Below are positions 1 to 7,583 of a stretch of DNA of 64,000 nt, piece by piece (the first letter of the stretch is position 1; every line of letters begins with the position of its first letter). A program made the translations under genes and the position numbers. The notes below the pieces were generated by a model. That model saw only the letters and a list, made by a program, of their open reading frames with translations, was not told where the DNA came from and made no database searches. Origin of the DNA: Methanolapillus ohkumae (GTDB lineage: Archaea; Halobacteriota; Methanosarcinia; Methanosarcinales; Methanosarcinaceae); assembly GCF_032594355.1 (NCBI RefSeq), contig NZ_CP131061.1:558001-622000 (forward strand), given 5' to 3'.

Positions 1-237
1 CCGGTCGGCAGTTTGTCGGAAGGCGCCATTGTCAAAACCATCGCGCTTAAAAAATCTCTTTTGGGAATTACGGTTTTTGATTTGATGGAAGAATCCTTCC
101 CAACGGTTCCACAAACCGCATCTGTTTTAACGGTTTCACATATCTTAGAACGAAGTCCGGCGGTTCTGGTCATGGAAAAAGGAACCGTCACCGGCGTGAT
201 TACAAAAAGCGATATCATGAAGATTGTAAACGGTTGA
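1..237 (+). CDS. CBS-domain protein, C-terminal fragment (gene starts before window)
   Basis: The reading frame is open from base 1 and ends at TGA 235-237, giving about 78 residues of a C-terminus. The sequence begins PVGSLSEGAIVK and ends VTGVITKSDIMKIVNG, the typical end of a CBS (cystathionine-beta-synthase) domain, here the second of a pair. Archaeal proteins with this pattern often have an N-terminal helix-turn-helix followed by two CBS domains (COG3620-like predicted regulators that sense adenine nucleotides). The HTH part is outside the window, so the regulator role is inference. The CBS assignment itself is fairly secure. Confidence 0.7.
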   Translation, partial: PVGSLSEGAIVKTIALKKSLLGITVFDLMEESFPTVPQTASVLTVSHILERSPAVLVMEKGTVTGVITKSDIMKIVNG

Positions 238-568
238 GGTTTGCGCAATATTTTTTCAATATTAAAAAGTTTTCAAAAATGTATTTAAAAATTTCAAAAT
301 ATTTTCAAATCGACATCTGAAATTTTATTTAATCACATTCCATATATTTCAAATTTCATATTTTCAATCATATTTTCAATATTTTCATCACAAATTTCTC
401 AATCACAAATTTCTCAATCACAAATTTCTCAATCACAAATTATTAAAATAAAATCAGTCTTTTCTATTCAAATTGTTAAAACATTTAACATCTACAAAAT
501 CGTTAAACGTTTTGTATTCTGAAATTAAAAAATTAAATGAAAGATTCATATCAACAGGTTGTTTTTGT
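238..568. other. AT-rich intergenic region with 15-bp tandem repeat
   Basis: This gap before the aminotransferase is very AT-rich. Bases about 386-443 hold four copies of a 15-bp unit containing ATCACAAATTTCTCA. No convincing small gene or RNA was seen. The promoter of the downstream aminotransferase must lie here, but I cannot single out one TATA box. Confidence 0.5.
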
Positions 569-1732
569 ATGAAAGCCGATGAAAAACTTTTAATGATGCC
601 CGGTCCGGTTGTTGTTCCTTCACGTGTGTTGCTGGCCATGGCCAAACCGATGATTAATCACCGCGGCAAAGAATTTTCCGCCATGTACGGCGAAATCCAA
701 TCCATTTCCGCCCAACTTTTCAACACGAAAGCCGACAACATTTCCGTCATTTCCGGGTCCGGGACCGCCGGCATGGAAGCCGCGATTGGTTCTTTGAACA
801 ACAAATCCGACAAAATTTTGGCGATCGAAAACGGAAAATTCGGTCAACGCTTTAAGAAATTGGCCGGAAAATACGGCACCGTCGTTCCGCTTGAATTCGA
901 ATGGGGAGACTCGGTCGACCTGGGCAAAGTGGAAGAGAAATTGGAAGCCGGCGACATCAAATCCATTGCGATGATTCACAACGAATCCTCAACGGCAATT
1001 CGAAATCCGGCACCGGAAATCGGAAAGTTGGCCAAAAAATACGGCGCCTATTTTATTTTGGACGTCGTTTCATCTCTTGGCGGCGACACGATTTTAATGG
1101 ACGAATGGGGCGTTGACATTGCCGTCACCGGTTCTCAGAAATGTTTGGCGGCGCCGCCGGGACTTTCCTTGGTCGGTGTCAGCGAAAAGGCGGCGGAGGA
1201 AATGAAAAACATCACTAACCGTCCGTATTACTTGGATCTTTTGGCCTACCGCAACAGCGCGACCAAAGAATTAAAGGAAACCCCTTACACGCCGGCGGTT
1301 TCTCTCTTCTACGCGCTTCAAGAAGCGCTTCGCATTGTCAAAGAAGAAGGCATTGAAAACAGGATCAATCGCCACTATTTGATGACAAAGGCGGTTCGTG
1401 ATTCCATGACCGCGATCGGCATTGAAATGTTCCCGCAATTGAACAAATACAGCGCGTATTCCAACACGGTTTCCGCCATGAAAGCGCCGCCCGGCGTGGA
1501 TGGGGAAGAAATCAAAAAGGCGCTTGGAAAACGCGGTATTGTCATTACCGGCGGTCAAGACCATTTGAAAGGCAAAATTTTCAGAGTCGGGTCCATGGGT
1601 TCCACCACACCGCTCAACATCATGAACACAATGACCGAACTCGAATTTGTGTTGTTCACGCTGGGTGTTATTGAGTCCACCGGCGCGGTGGACGATTTCG
1701 CGTCGGATGCCATGAAAGACTTGTATGTTTAA
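569..1732 (+). CDS. class-V aminotransferase (COG0075, serine-pyruvate/alanine-glyoxylate type)
   Basis: A 387-residue PLP enzyme of fold type I. The N-terminal MMPGPVVVPSRVL signature and the PLP-lysine motif GSQKCLAAPPGLSL (Lys about residue 191) place it in COG0075, which transfers amino groups between small amino acids and 2-oxo acids. The exact substrate cannot be told. The frame is open upstream to 473, but the ATG at 569 (MKADEKLL) matches where the family normally begins. A second, divergent member of the same family lies at 60827-61999. The gene stands alone, with no close neighbour on its strand. Confidence 0.9.
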   Translation: MKADEKLLMMPGPVVVPSRVLLAMAKPMINHRGKEFSAMYGEIQSISAQLFNTKADNISVISGSGTAGMEAAIGSLNNKSDKILAIENGKFGQRFKKLAGKYGTVVPLEFEWGDSVDLGKVEEKLEAGDIKSIAMIHNESSTAIRNPAPEIGKLAKKYGAYFILDVVSSLGGDTILMDEWGVDIAVTGSQKCLAAPPGLSLVGVSEKAAEEMKNITNRPYYLDLLAYRNSATKELKETPYTPAVSLFYALQEALRIVKEEGIENRINRHYLMTKAVRDSMTAIGIEMFPQLNKYSAYSNTVSAMKAPPGVDGEEIKKALGKRGIVITGGQDHLKGKIFRVGSMGSTTPLNIMNTMTELEFVLFTLGVIESTGAVDDFASDAMKDLYV

Positions 1733-1888
1733 AAAATCAACTCAAATTCGGAATTAAATCAGAATTTTTTCTGATTTGATTCTTTTTATTTTTTTCTTGT
1801 TCTCTTTTCGTTTCTTCTTGTTCTCTTTTCGTTTCTTCTTGTTTCTCTTTTCGTTTCTTTTTTGTTTTATTTATTTTATTTTTTTCAG

Positions 1889-2216
1889 TGCCGCCGCGCG
1901 CGTTATGGCAACAGTTTTTGATTATTCTCAACAAAAAAGAGGGGATGGCTTTTTTAAAATATAAATTTAAAAATTTGCGTCCGTTTATGGTTTGAGCGTT
2001 GCTGCAACTGTTGACAGTTTTGAGCGTTGCTGCAGCCGTTAATGGTTTGAGCGTTGCTGCAACTGTTTATGGTTTGAGCGTTGCTGCAGCCGTTAATGGT
2101 TTGAGCGTTGATGCAACTGTTTATGGTTTGAGCGTTGCTGTTCTCCTCGCTCTTCATTTTCTTTTTAATATCGTGTTTCCGATTCAATCCGATGCGTTGC
2201 CGCATCGGATTGAATC
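1889..2216. repeat. composite intergenic element A (GTTATGGCA core, 27-bp array, hairpin)
   Basis: Three parts are seen. The first is a GC-rich core at 1889-1914 containing CGCGCGCGTTATGGCA. The second is a tandem array at about 1993-2150 of a 27-bp unit with GAGCGTTGCTGC followed by AACTGTTTATGG or AGCCGTTAATGG, about six copies. The third is a perfect 16-bp inverted repeat at 2181-2196/2201-2216 with a TTGC loop. The same three parts recur near 15.45-15.95 kb and 27.83-28.35 kb. Short ORFs across the array are repeat artefacts. A T-rich stretch with a 21-bp repeat (about 1796-1855) precedes it. Confidence 0.7.
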
Positions 2217-2378
2217 AGAATGGTCACTTGGTTGGGATACGGAAAATAAATCAAAACGATATGAGGGACATAAAAAATGAGAAGAACAAAAAAAATGAAA
2301 AAAAAATGTATAACCTGCAAAAAAATTAAAAAAGAAAAAAGAAATTTTAAAAAAATGAAAAAAGAAAATAAGATAAAA

Positions 2379-2552
2379 TCAGCTCAGCGGCCAGGTTCCG
2401 TAGAAGTAGGAAATTAAAAGAACCGCGACAGCGATGACAACTCCCGCAATTAATACGTATTGGGGTTTGACTGTAATTGATTTTTTGTCCGCGTCATAAT
2501 ATCTCATGAGACCGGCGGATGATTGAAGACCGTTTCCTTTACTTTTTGCCAT
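2379..2552 (-). CDS. secG: preprotein translocase subunit Sec61-beta (SecG)
   Basis: A 57-residue protein on the minus strand, easily missed because of its length. It begins MAKSKGNGLQSSAGLMRYYD and ends with one hydrophobic helix and ISYFYGTWPLS. The G-LxSSAGLxRYxDxE/D pattern, the K-P-x-V segment and a single C-terminal transmembrane helix (about residues 32-52) are diagnostic of archaeal Sec61-beta, the small subunit of the SecYEG membrane channel. Start is ATG at 2552 with AGGAAAG upstream; stop is TGA at 2381-2379. The nearest gene on the strand is the nucleotidase at 2709-3200. I am confident of the identity. Confidence 0.93.
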   Translation of the reverse strand: MAKSKGNGLQSSAGLMRYYDADKKSITVKPQYVLIAGVVIAVAVLLISYFYGTWPLS

Positions 2553-2708
2553 AAAATATCTTTCCTGAAATTTTAATCGATGATGAATAAAATGAATTGA
2601 AATAGATTTACTCCATACAGTCTGTTCTTATATAAATATTTAGACAAATGATTCACAGTTTACATTTGTTTTGCATTTATTTTATATTATATTTTTATTT
2701 CAACAAAG

Positions 2709-3200
2709 TTACTTTTTTTGAAGCAAATATTCTAAAACCGTCTTCCAATCCGGAAAAATATCCGACCCGAACTCAATCCATTCACCTTCAAATTCAGCGG
2801 CGCCGTTTTTGCTCCGGTCATCTACCAAAAAGTCCCCCCGATTCAAATTTTTGTGATGCGTCAGAATCAATCTCTTGTAAGCTGGCTCTCCCAGATGTTT
2901 TTTAACCCAGAGGAGCTTATCCGACCACGCGGTTTCATTTTCCCACGGCGCGGTGGAAAGAATGTAGACATCAAAATGGTTGCAAAGCACACAAAAACTT
3001 TCAACGGCATCCTTCATCGGTTCAGGATTTGAGAAAATATGCGGGATTTCATCAAATGTCGGCGAAATGCCGGCGGAGTGGTCTCCCTGATGCGCTTGTT
3101 TTGTTGCGGCGTCCAGTTGCCGGATCGATGATTCAAAATCCACCAAAACATTATCCATATCAATGTAAAGGATTTTTTTGCGGCCGGTGGAAGAATTCAT
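2709..3200 (-). CDS. 5'(3')-deoxyribonucleotidase family HAD phosphatase
   Basis: A 163-residue HAD-superfamily protein. Motif I is DMDNVLVDF at residues 14-22 (nucleophile and acid Asp). The later pieces YILSTAPWENE, HHKNLNRGDFLVDDR and the GxxDFLVDDR-type motif match the NT5C/COG4502 family, which removes phosphate from deoxynucleoside monophosphates. Start ATG at 3200 has a strong AGGAGG eight bases upstream. The role in nucleotide pool control is family knowledge; substrate range is unknown. It is followed downstream by Sec61-beta and preceded by mtnA on the same strand. Confidence 0.85.
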   Translation of the reverse strand: MNSSTGRKKILYIDMDNVLVDFESSIRQLDAATKQAHQGDHSAGISPTFDEIPHIFSNPEPMKDAVESFCVLCNHFDVYILSTAPWENETAWSDKLLWVKKHLGEPAYKRLILTHHKNLNRGDFLVDDRSKNGAAEFEGEWIEFGSDIFPDWKTVLEYLLQKK

Positions 3201-3231
3201 AATTATCAGCCTCCTGCTTTAATTATCCGTT

Positions 3232-4311
3232 TTATCCGAGAATAATCTCATCCATGAGAATCGGCGGATAGAAAACCCCGTTTTCGGTAATCAGTGCCGA
3301 TATATTTTCCATCGGTGTTAAGTCAAACGCCGGGTTTTTAATGGAAACGCCAAGCGGCGCGTTGAGTTCTTTTGCTTTTCCAATGTAGCGGATTTCATCC
3401 TCGGACCGCATTTCAATCGGCACCGCCTCGTCAAAATTTTCCGCGTCAATCGTGGAAACCGGCGCCGCCACATAAAACGGAATATTATGTTCTTTGGCCA
3501 AAACAGAAAGCGAATACGTTCCGATTTTGTTAAACACGGAACTTTGGGTAATCCGGTCCGCACCGACAATAACTTTGTTAATTGTTCCGGTCGCCATGAA
3601 AAAACCGGCGGCGGAATCCGTAATTAAGTGAACCGGAATTTTGTCGTTAAAAAGCTCCCATGCCGTAATCCGGCTTCCTTGGTTCAGCGGCCGGGTCTCG
3701 CAGGCGACGACCGTAATTTTTTTTCCGTCGGCCACCGCTGACCGAATCACGCCCAACGCGGTTCCCCAGTCCACGCACGCCATTTTCCCGGCGTTACAAT
3801 GTGTCAGGACAACATCGCCGTCTTTGAGCAATTTCGCGCCGTTTTTGCCGATTTTTTTGTTCAATTCGACATCTTCTTCCGCCATCTTTTTGGCTTCCAA
3901 AAGCGCAATACTTCGCATTTGTTTGGGGTCATATCCTTCCTCTTCCGAAATCAAAAGAACGCGGTCCACGCCCCGTGACAAATTAATTGCCGTCGGGCGG
4001 GTTTTTTTAATTGTCTCGCCGGCCACCGTCATGTCTTTGATAAGTCCTTCCACCGTATCCGCACTGCTTCTTGCCGCCGAAAGCGCAACCCCAAACGCGC
4101 CGCAAACCCCCAGCGCCGGGGCTCCCCGAATTCGAAGGTTCAGAATCGCTTCGCAAATTTCCGAAATAGTTTTGCACCGAATGATCTTGTATTCGGCCGG
4201 CAAAAGAGTTTGATCGACCATGACAACGGAAGAATCGGAATCATCCCAGTCAATTGTCCGTCCCGCAAATGAATTCCCGGATAAGTTTTTGTCTGTTTTC
4301 AAAAGAATCAC
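3232..4311 (-). CDS. mtnA: S-methyl-5-thioribose-1-phosphate isomerase
   Basis: A 359-residue member of the eIF2B-like sugar-phosphate isomerase family. It shows the IRGAPALGVCGAFGVAL segment (about 62-77), the catalytic cysteine in THCNAG (Cys about 172), ETRPLNQGSRITAWEL, and the catalytic aspartate in GADRI (Asp about 252). MtnA converts methylthioribose-1-phosphate to the ribulose form in methionine salvage; in methanogens the enzyme also handles 5-deoxyribose-1-phosphate. Start is probably GTG at 4311 with CAGTCAG just upstream. Archaeal ribose-1,5-bisphosphate isomerases are relatives, but the N-terminal IDWxD region favours MtnA. Confidence 0.88.
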   Translation of the reverse strand: MILLKTDKNLSGNSFAGRTIDWDDSDSSVVMVDQTLLPAEYKIIRCKTISEICEAILNLRIRGAPALGVCGAFGVALSAARSSADTVEGLIKDMTVAGETIKKTRPTAINLSRGVDRVLLISEEEGYDPKQMRSIALLEAKKMAEEDVELNKKIGKNGAKLLKDGDVVLTHCNAGKMACVDWGTALGVIRSAVADGKKITVVACETRPLNQGSRITAWELFNDKIPVHLITDSAAGFFMATGTINKVIVGADRITQSSVFNKIGTYSLSVLAKEHNIPFYVAAPVSTIDAENFDEAVPIEMRSEDEIRYIGKAKELNAPLGVSIKNPAFDLTPMENISALITENGVFYPPILMDEIILG

Positions 4312-4359
4312 CTGACTGATTATGAATTTAATTTATAATATTTGAAAAATGATCTCAAA

Positions 4360-5097
4360 TTATCTCAACCCCTCGGCTGTAATTGTAAATTCACAAATTT
4401 CTCCTTCCGGCCGGCATCGGTGCTTTATGATTTTAGCGATCCGGGTTCCTGCCCCTGTTTTTTCCAGTTGCAGAATTGTTTTGGAAATGTGTTCGATGGC
4501 TTTTCCGCCGATCGGGCGGACATTGCTGCTGCCATTGCTGCTGTTGTTTCGGCCATTGCTAATATTGCTGTTTCCATAACTGCTGCCGTTCTCTCCGCGG
4601 CTGACATCGCTAAAAATTTGATTTGTAATCAGAACGGCAACGCCTGATTTTCGTGCCATTCCTTGCAAAAATCCGATTTGATTGGACAGTTCACGACGGC
4701 TTTGGATGCCGGAAAGTTCGTCATCGAGTTCAAAACGGTAAAAAGAAGTTGCCGAATCGACAACAATCAGACCGATATTTTCCCCAAGAATTTTTTCAAT
4801 TTCACAAATCGCCGTGTATTGTTCATCAAAACTCATGGGCTCGTAAATCAAAATATTTTGTGCGATTTCTTTGGATCTTTCTCCGGCAATTTGGGAAAAA
4901 CGATTCAAAGAAAGCCCTTCCGTATCAATAAAAATAACTTTTTTGCCGGATTTGGAACATTCAATCGCTGCCTGAAGACACAGATTTGTTTTTCCTGAGC
5001 CGGGCTCGCCATATACTTGCGTGACAATGCCGCATTCTAAGCCGCCGCCTAAGATTTCGTCAATCGGCCGGCATCCGGTCGGAATAAAAGAACTGAT
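4360..5097 (-). CDS. radB: DNA repair and recombination protein RadB (no canonical start codon visible)
   Basis: A RecA/RadA-fold ATPase of about 245 residues and a paralogue of RadA that modulates homologous recombination. Reading upstream of the TTG at 4908, the frame continues through IPTGCRPIDEILGGGLE and the Walker A motif GEPGSGKTN, then VIFIDTEGLS; Walker B is GLIVVDSATSF. A serine/asparagine-rich insertion (about residues 172-200) sits between two conserved blocks. No ATG, GTG or TTG exists in frame before the Walker A region. The family's usual length suggests a start near ATC 5097-5095, which has GGAG about nine bases upstream, or ATT at 5124. The frame is closed by TAA inside a 13-bp repeat. 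A non-AUG start, a sequencing error or a repeat-driven frameshift are all possible. Confidence 0.85.
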   Translation of the reverse strand: MSSFIPTGCRPIDEILGGGLECGIVTQVYGEPGSGKTNLCLQAAIECSKSGKKVIFIDTEGLSLNRFSQIAGERSKEIAQNILIYEPMSFDEQYTAICEIEKILGENIGLIVVDSATSFYRFELDDELSGIQSRRELSNQIGFLQGMARKSGVAVLITNQIFSDVSRGENGSSYGNSNISNGRNNSSNGSSNVRPIGGKAIEHISKTILQLEKTGAGTRIAKIIKHRCRPEGEICEFTITAEGLR

Positions 5098-5152
5098 GGT
5101 AAACCGCTCCGTTTGGAATAAAATGGATTTTAAGTTAATTGATTTCGAATTA

Positions 5153-5206
5153 ATTATTTGGATGAATTATTTGGATGAATTATTTGGATGAATTATTTGG
5201 ATGAAT
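5153..5206. repeat. 13-bp tandem repeat upstream of radB
   Basis: About four copies of ATTATTTGGATGA lie immediately upstream of the radB coding frame (minus strand). Because 13 is not a multiple of three, a change in copy number would shift any reading frame passing through it. Between here and the next gene lies a second, unrelated 12-bp repeat. Confidence 0.8.
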
Positions 5207-5303
5207 TGATTTTAGTTAATTAGTTTCGAATTTATTGATTTTAAATAAAAATTTGATTCCAGATAACTGTTTTCTTGTGACAAATGAGACAGATGAATTA
5301 TAT

Positions 5304-5465
5304 CTATTTTCTGTTTCTTCTTCTGTTTCTTCTTCTGTTTCTTCTTCTGTTTCTTCTTCTGTTTCTTCTTCTGTTTCTTCTTCTGTTTCTTCTTCTGTTT
5401 CTTCTTCTGTTTCTTCTTCTGTTTCTTCTTCTGTTTCTTCTTCTGTTTCTTCTTCTGTTTTTTTC
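5304..5465. repeat. 12-bp TTCTGTTTCTTC tandem repeat
   Basis: Roughly 13 near-perfect copies of TTCTGTTTCTTC lie in the gap between radB and the small membrane protein. The 12-bp period keeps several frames open (SVSS or RRNR runs), so the ORFs there are artefacts. The array ends about 10 bases before the TATA box at 5475. Confidence 0.9.
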
Positions 5466-5474
5466 GGAGAGTTC

Positions 5475-5487
5475 TAATATATAAATA
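5475..5487 (+). promoter_or_regulatory. TATA box for the small membrane protein
   Basis: TAATATATAAATA at 5475-5487 fits an archaeal TATA box. A transcript start about 25 bases downstream would give a short leader before the ATG at 5531. Confidence 0.55.
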
Positions 5488-5530
5488 GGGTGTAATAAAA
5501 ACGGGTAGGACAAAGCCTAAATACAAAAAA

Positions 5531-5782
5531 ATGGTAGAGAAAGTTATGGCAAGTCAAATTTTAGCAGCAATTTTTTCGTTCTTTATTCCTGGACTCGGAC
5601 AGTTCTATGCCGGAAATTTCCTTCGCGGCGCAATGATTTTCATCGGATTTATAATTTTGGGTGCCATCGCAGCCGGCTCCGTTCTCAGTGTCGTAGGTTC
5701 TCTTGTCGGCGGTCTCATCGGAATATTTATGTTCCTGCTCTGGCTTTGGAACATTTTTGATGCTTATCAATTGGCAAAATAA
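5531..5782 (+). CDS. small TM2-like membrane protein
   Basis: Up to 83 residues and almost entirely hydrophobic. FFIPGLGQFYAGNFLRGAM is the characteristic first half of TM2/DUF5683-type membrane proteins: a helix, a glycine-proline turn, then GQFYxG. A second glycine-rich helix (about 36-58) and a third (about 59-75) follow, ending IFDAYQLAK. An internal ATG at 5546 (MASQILAAIFSF) matches the usual family start equally well. Function of these proteins is unknown. The gene is monocistronic, with a good TATA box at 5475. Confidence 0.75.
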   Translation: MVEKVMASQILAAIFSFFIPGLGQFYAGNFLRGAMIFIGFIILGAIAAGSVLSVVGSLVGGLIGIFMFLLWLWNIFDAYQLAK

Positions 5783-5809
5783 ATTGATTTTTTTAATTTT
5801 TTAAATTTT

Positions 5810-5915
5810 AATTTTTCTTCTCTTCTTCTTTTTTTATCCTTCTTCTTTTTTTATCCTTCTTCTTTTTTCGTCCTTCTTTTTTTTTCGTCCTTCTTTTTTT
5901 TTGTCCTTCTTCTAA
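5810..5915. repeat. T/C-rich low-complexity tract
   Basis: Short imprecise repeats of CCTTCTTCTTTTTTT fill the gap between the convergent membrane-protein gene and the RecJ-like gene. The T-runs on the plus strand could end the upstream transcript. Confidence 0.6.
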
Positions 5916-5924
5916 ACTCCTTTT

Positions 5925-7352
5925 TCACATGTTGTTGCCGTTGATCTGATTTCCGATGTAATCATTCAGCTTCATGATGAATTCATCCACGCGTTCCGGT
6001 GGAATAGTTCCACCGGCCGCGATATCGTGTCCGCCTCCGGTTCCGCCGACCATTTCAGTGACCTCCGACATCGCTTTGGACAAATTCATTCCCCGGCGGA
6101 TGAGGTCTTGTGTTCCCCGGGACGAAATTTTAACGCCATCTTCCGAATCGGCAAGCCCGATAATTGGTTTTTTACGGTCCACGCCTTCGATGGACGACGA
6201 CATGCCTGCAATGATTCCGACAATAGTTTCCTTAATCGCCGATCCGGAATAGAAATATTGAATATTTTTCAATTGAGTCATTCCGCTTTCCCGGACATAA
6301 TTCAGGCCGTTGACCAGATTTTTCCGGTGCTCCACCAAGAGATTTCCGGCCTGTGCCAACGCATTATTCCGGTCACCCATGCAAACCGCCACGCCGATTT
6401 CAGCGCAATCATATCGCCCGGTCGCATTCAGAAGTGTCGAATATTCAGAGGCGTCACGCATTTCTGTTCCTTCTTTTTCCGACAAAAGCGTGTAGCATTC
6501 CCGGACAATGTCATCTGTGCGCTTGGATGAAAAGCCGCGGTCATTGCAGTATTTGACAAGACCGGTGATGATTTTTTTACGCTCTTCAAAATTCAATTCA
6601 ATCCACAATTTGGCGCCGTCGGTTTGATTGTAGCCGACGCCCGTGTTTTGCAAAAATCGGATGCAAGCTTCTTCATCCCCGGTCAGTCCCGGAAGATAAG
6701 GCTCCGATGAATATTGTAAAATCCGGTAAATCGGACGGGTTTGTTTTCCAAAAAGCGCAAGGTCAAGGTTGCAGCTTAAAACACCGGCATCAATTCCCCG
6801 CTCTAAAATTTCACGGTTGAGGCCGACCAATTTTCCATATTTCCGGTTTTGCATGTCGCCAATCGCGCCGACAATCGCCAAGTCCGCCAAATCGGCATTG
6901 TTTCCCAGAGCGCATGCCAAAATGTAAGAGACGCCCGACCCGCTGATTTCAAAGCCGCCGTTGGCGCCGAAAAGATGCGGATTCATATGGTGGGGAAATG
7001 TTTTAGAGTCCGTGGAAATGTTTTCCGGCCGTCCGTTAGGCTGGTGGTGGTCGGCAACAATCGCATTCATGGAATGGTCGACCATAAAATCAATCAAGGA
7101 ACTGCCCAAATCGGTAAAAACCAAGAGCGGATGGTTTTCCAAAAGCAATTGTTCCATCACCCGCTCATCTAACTTTTTGACAAACGCATGCGTGTATTTT
7201 ATGCCGGCCCGCTCAAAACACCGGCACATGATTCCGGCAGAGGTGATGCCGTCGGCGTCAATGTGAGATACCAGATGAACTTTTCCGATTTTTTGAATTT
7301 CGGCCGCGCAAAGGCGAGCACGCGCCTCAAGGTGTTTGTAAGTTTCAGACAT
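5925..7352 (-). CDS. DHH-family RecJ-like single-strand nuclease/phosphoesterase
   Basis: A 475-residue protein. An N-terminal DHH domain carries SHIDADGITSAG (metal-binding Asp about 32-34), TDLGSS and the DHH triad at 101-103. A C-terminal DHHA1 domain carries GMSSSIEG, SSRGTQDL and GGTGGGHDIAAGG. This arrangement is that of archaeal RecJ homologues (GAN/RecJ-like, COG0608-related), some of which bind the GINS-CMG replisome. The frame extends upstream to 7490, but the ATG at 7352 has AGGTTG upstream and fits the family start. Substrate (DNA or oligonucleotide) is not decidable here. Confidence 0.85.
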   Translation of the reverse strand: MSETYKHLEARARLCAAEIQKIGKVHLVSHIDADGITSAGIMCRCFERAGIKYTHAFVKKLDERVMEQLLLENHPLLVFTDLGSSLIDFMVDHSMNAIVADHHQPNGRPENISTDSKTFPHHMNPHLFGANGGFEISGSGVSYILACALGNNADLADLAIVGAIGDMQNRKYGKLVGLNREILERGIDAGVLSCNLDLALFGKQTRPIYRILQYSSEPYLPGLTGDEEACIRFLQNTGVGYNQTDGAKLWIELNFEERKKIITGLVKYCNDRGFSSKRTDDIVRECYTLLSEKEGTEMRDASEYSTLLNATGRYDCAEIGVAVCMGDRNNALAQAGNLLVEHRKNLVNGLNYVRESGMTQLKNIQYFYSGSAIKETIVGIIAGMSSSIEGVDRKKPIIGLADSEDGVKISSRGTQDLIRRGMNLSKAMSEVTEMVGGTGGGHDIAAGGTIPPERVDEFIMKLNDYIGNQINGNNM

Positions 7353-7583
7353 TTTCAACCTGCTTGTTTTTATGTCTTTGAGAAGGGACTCTTGATTTAA
7401 AAAGATAATTAAAGAAAAAGAAAAACAATAGAAATGAAAGATATAAAAATTAAGGAACTTCTTTTTATTGGGTGGTGCCGCACGGTTCAAAGGACGGGAG
7501 GAAAATGACAGATTTTTGTGAAAAAAATTCCAGCTTATGATTTTATAAATTTTTCCAATTTATTTCTATTTTATTTTCCTATT

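Noticed and set aside
1776..2329. Several short ORFs of 60-93 codons in the gap after the aminotransferase
   Set aside because: They follow T-rich or GCTGC tandem repeats and change content with the repeat unit; none has a conserved pattern.
5212..5526. Open frames reading KKQKKKQK, RRNRRRNR and SVSSSVSS
   Set aside because: They are translations of a 12-bp tandem repeat on both strands, without ribosome-binding site or homology.
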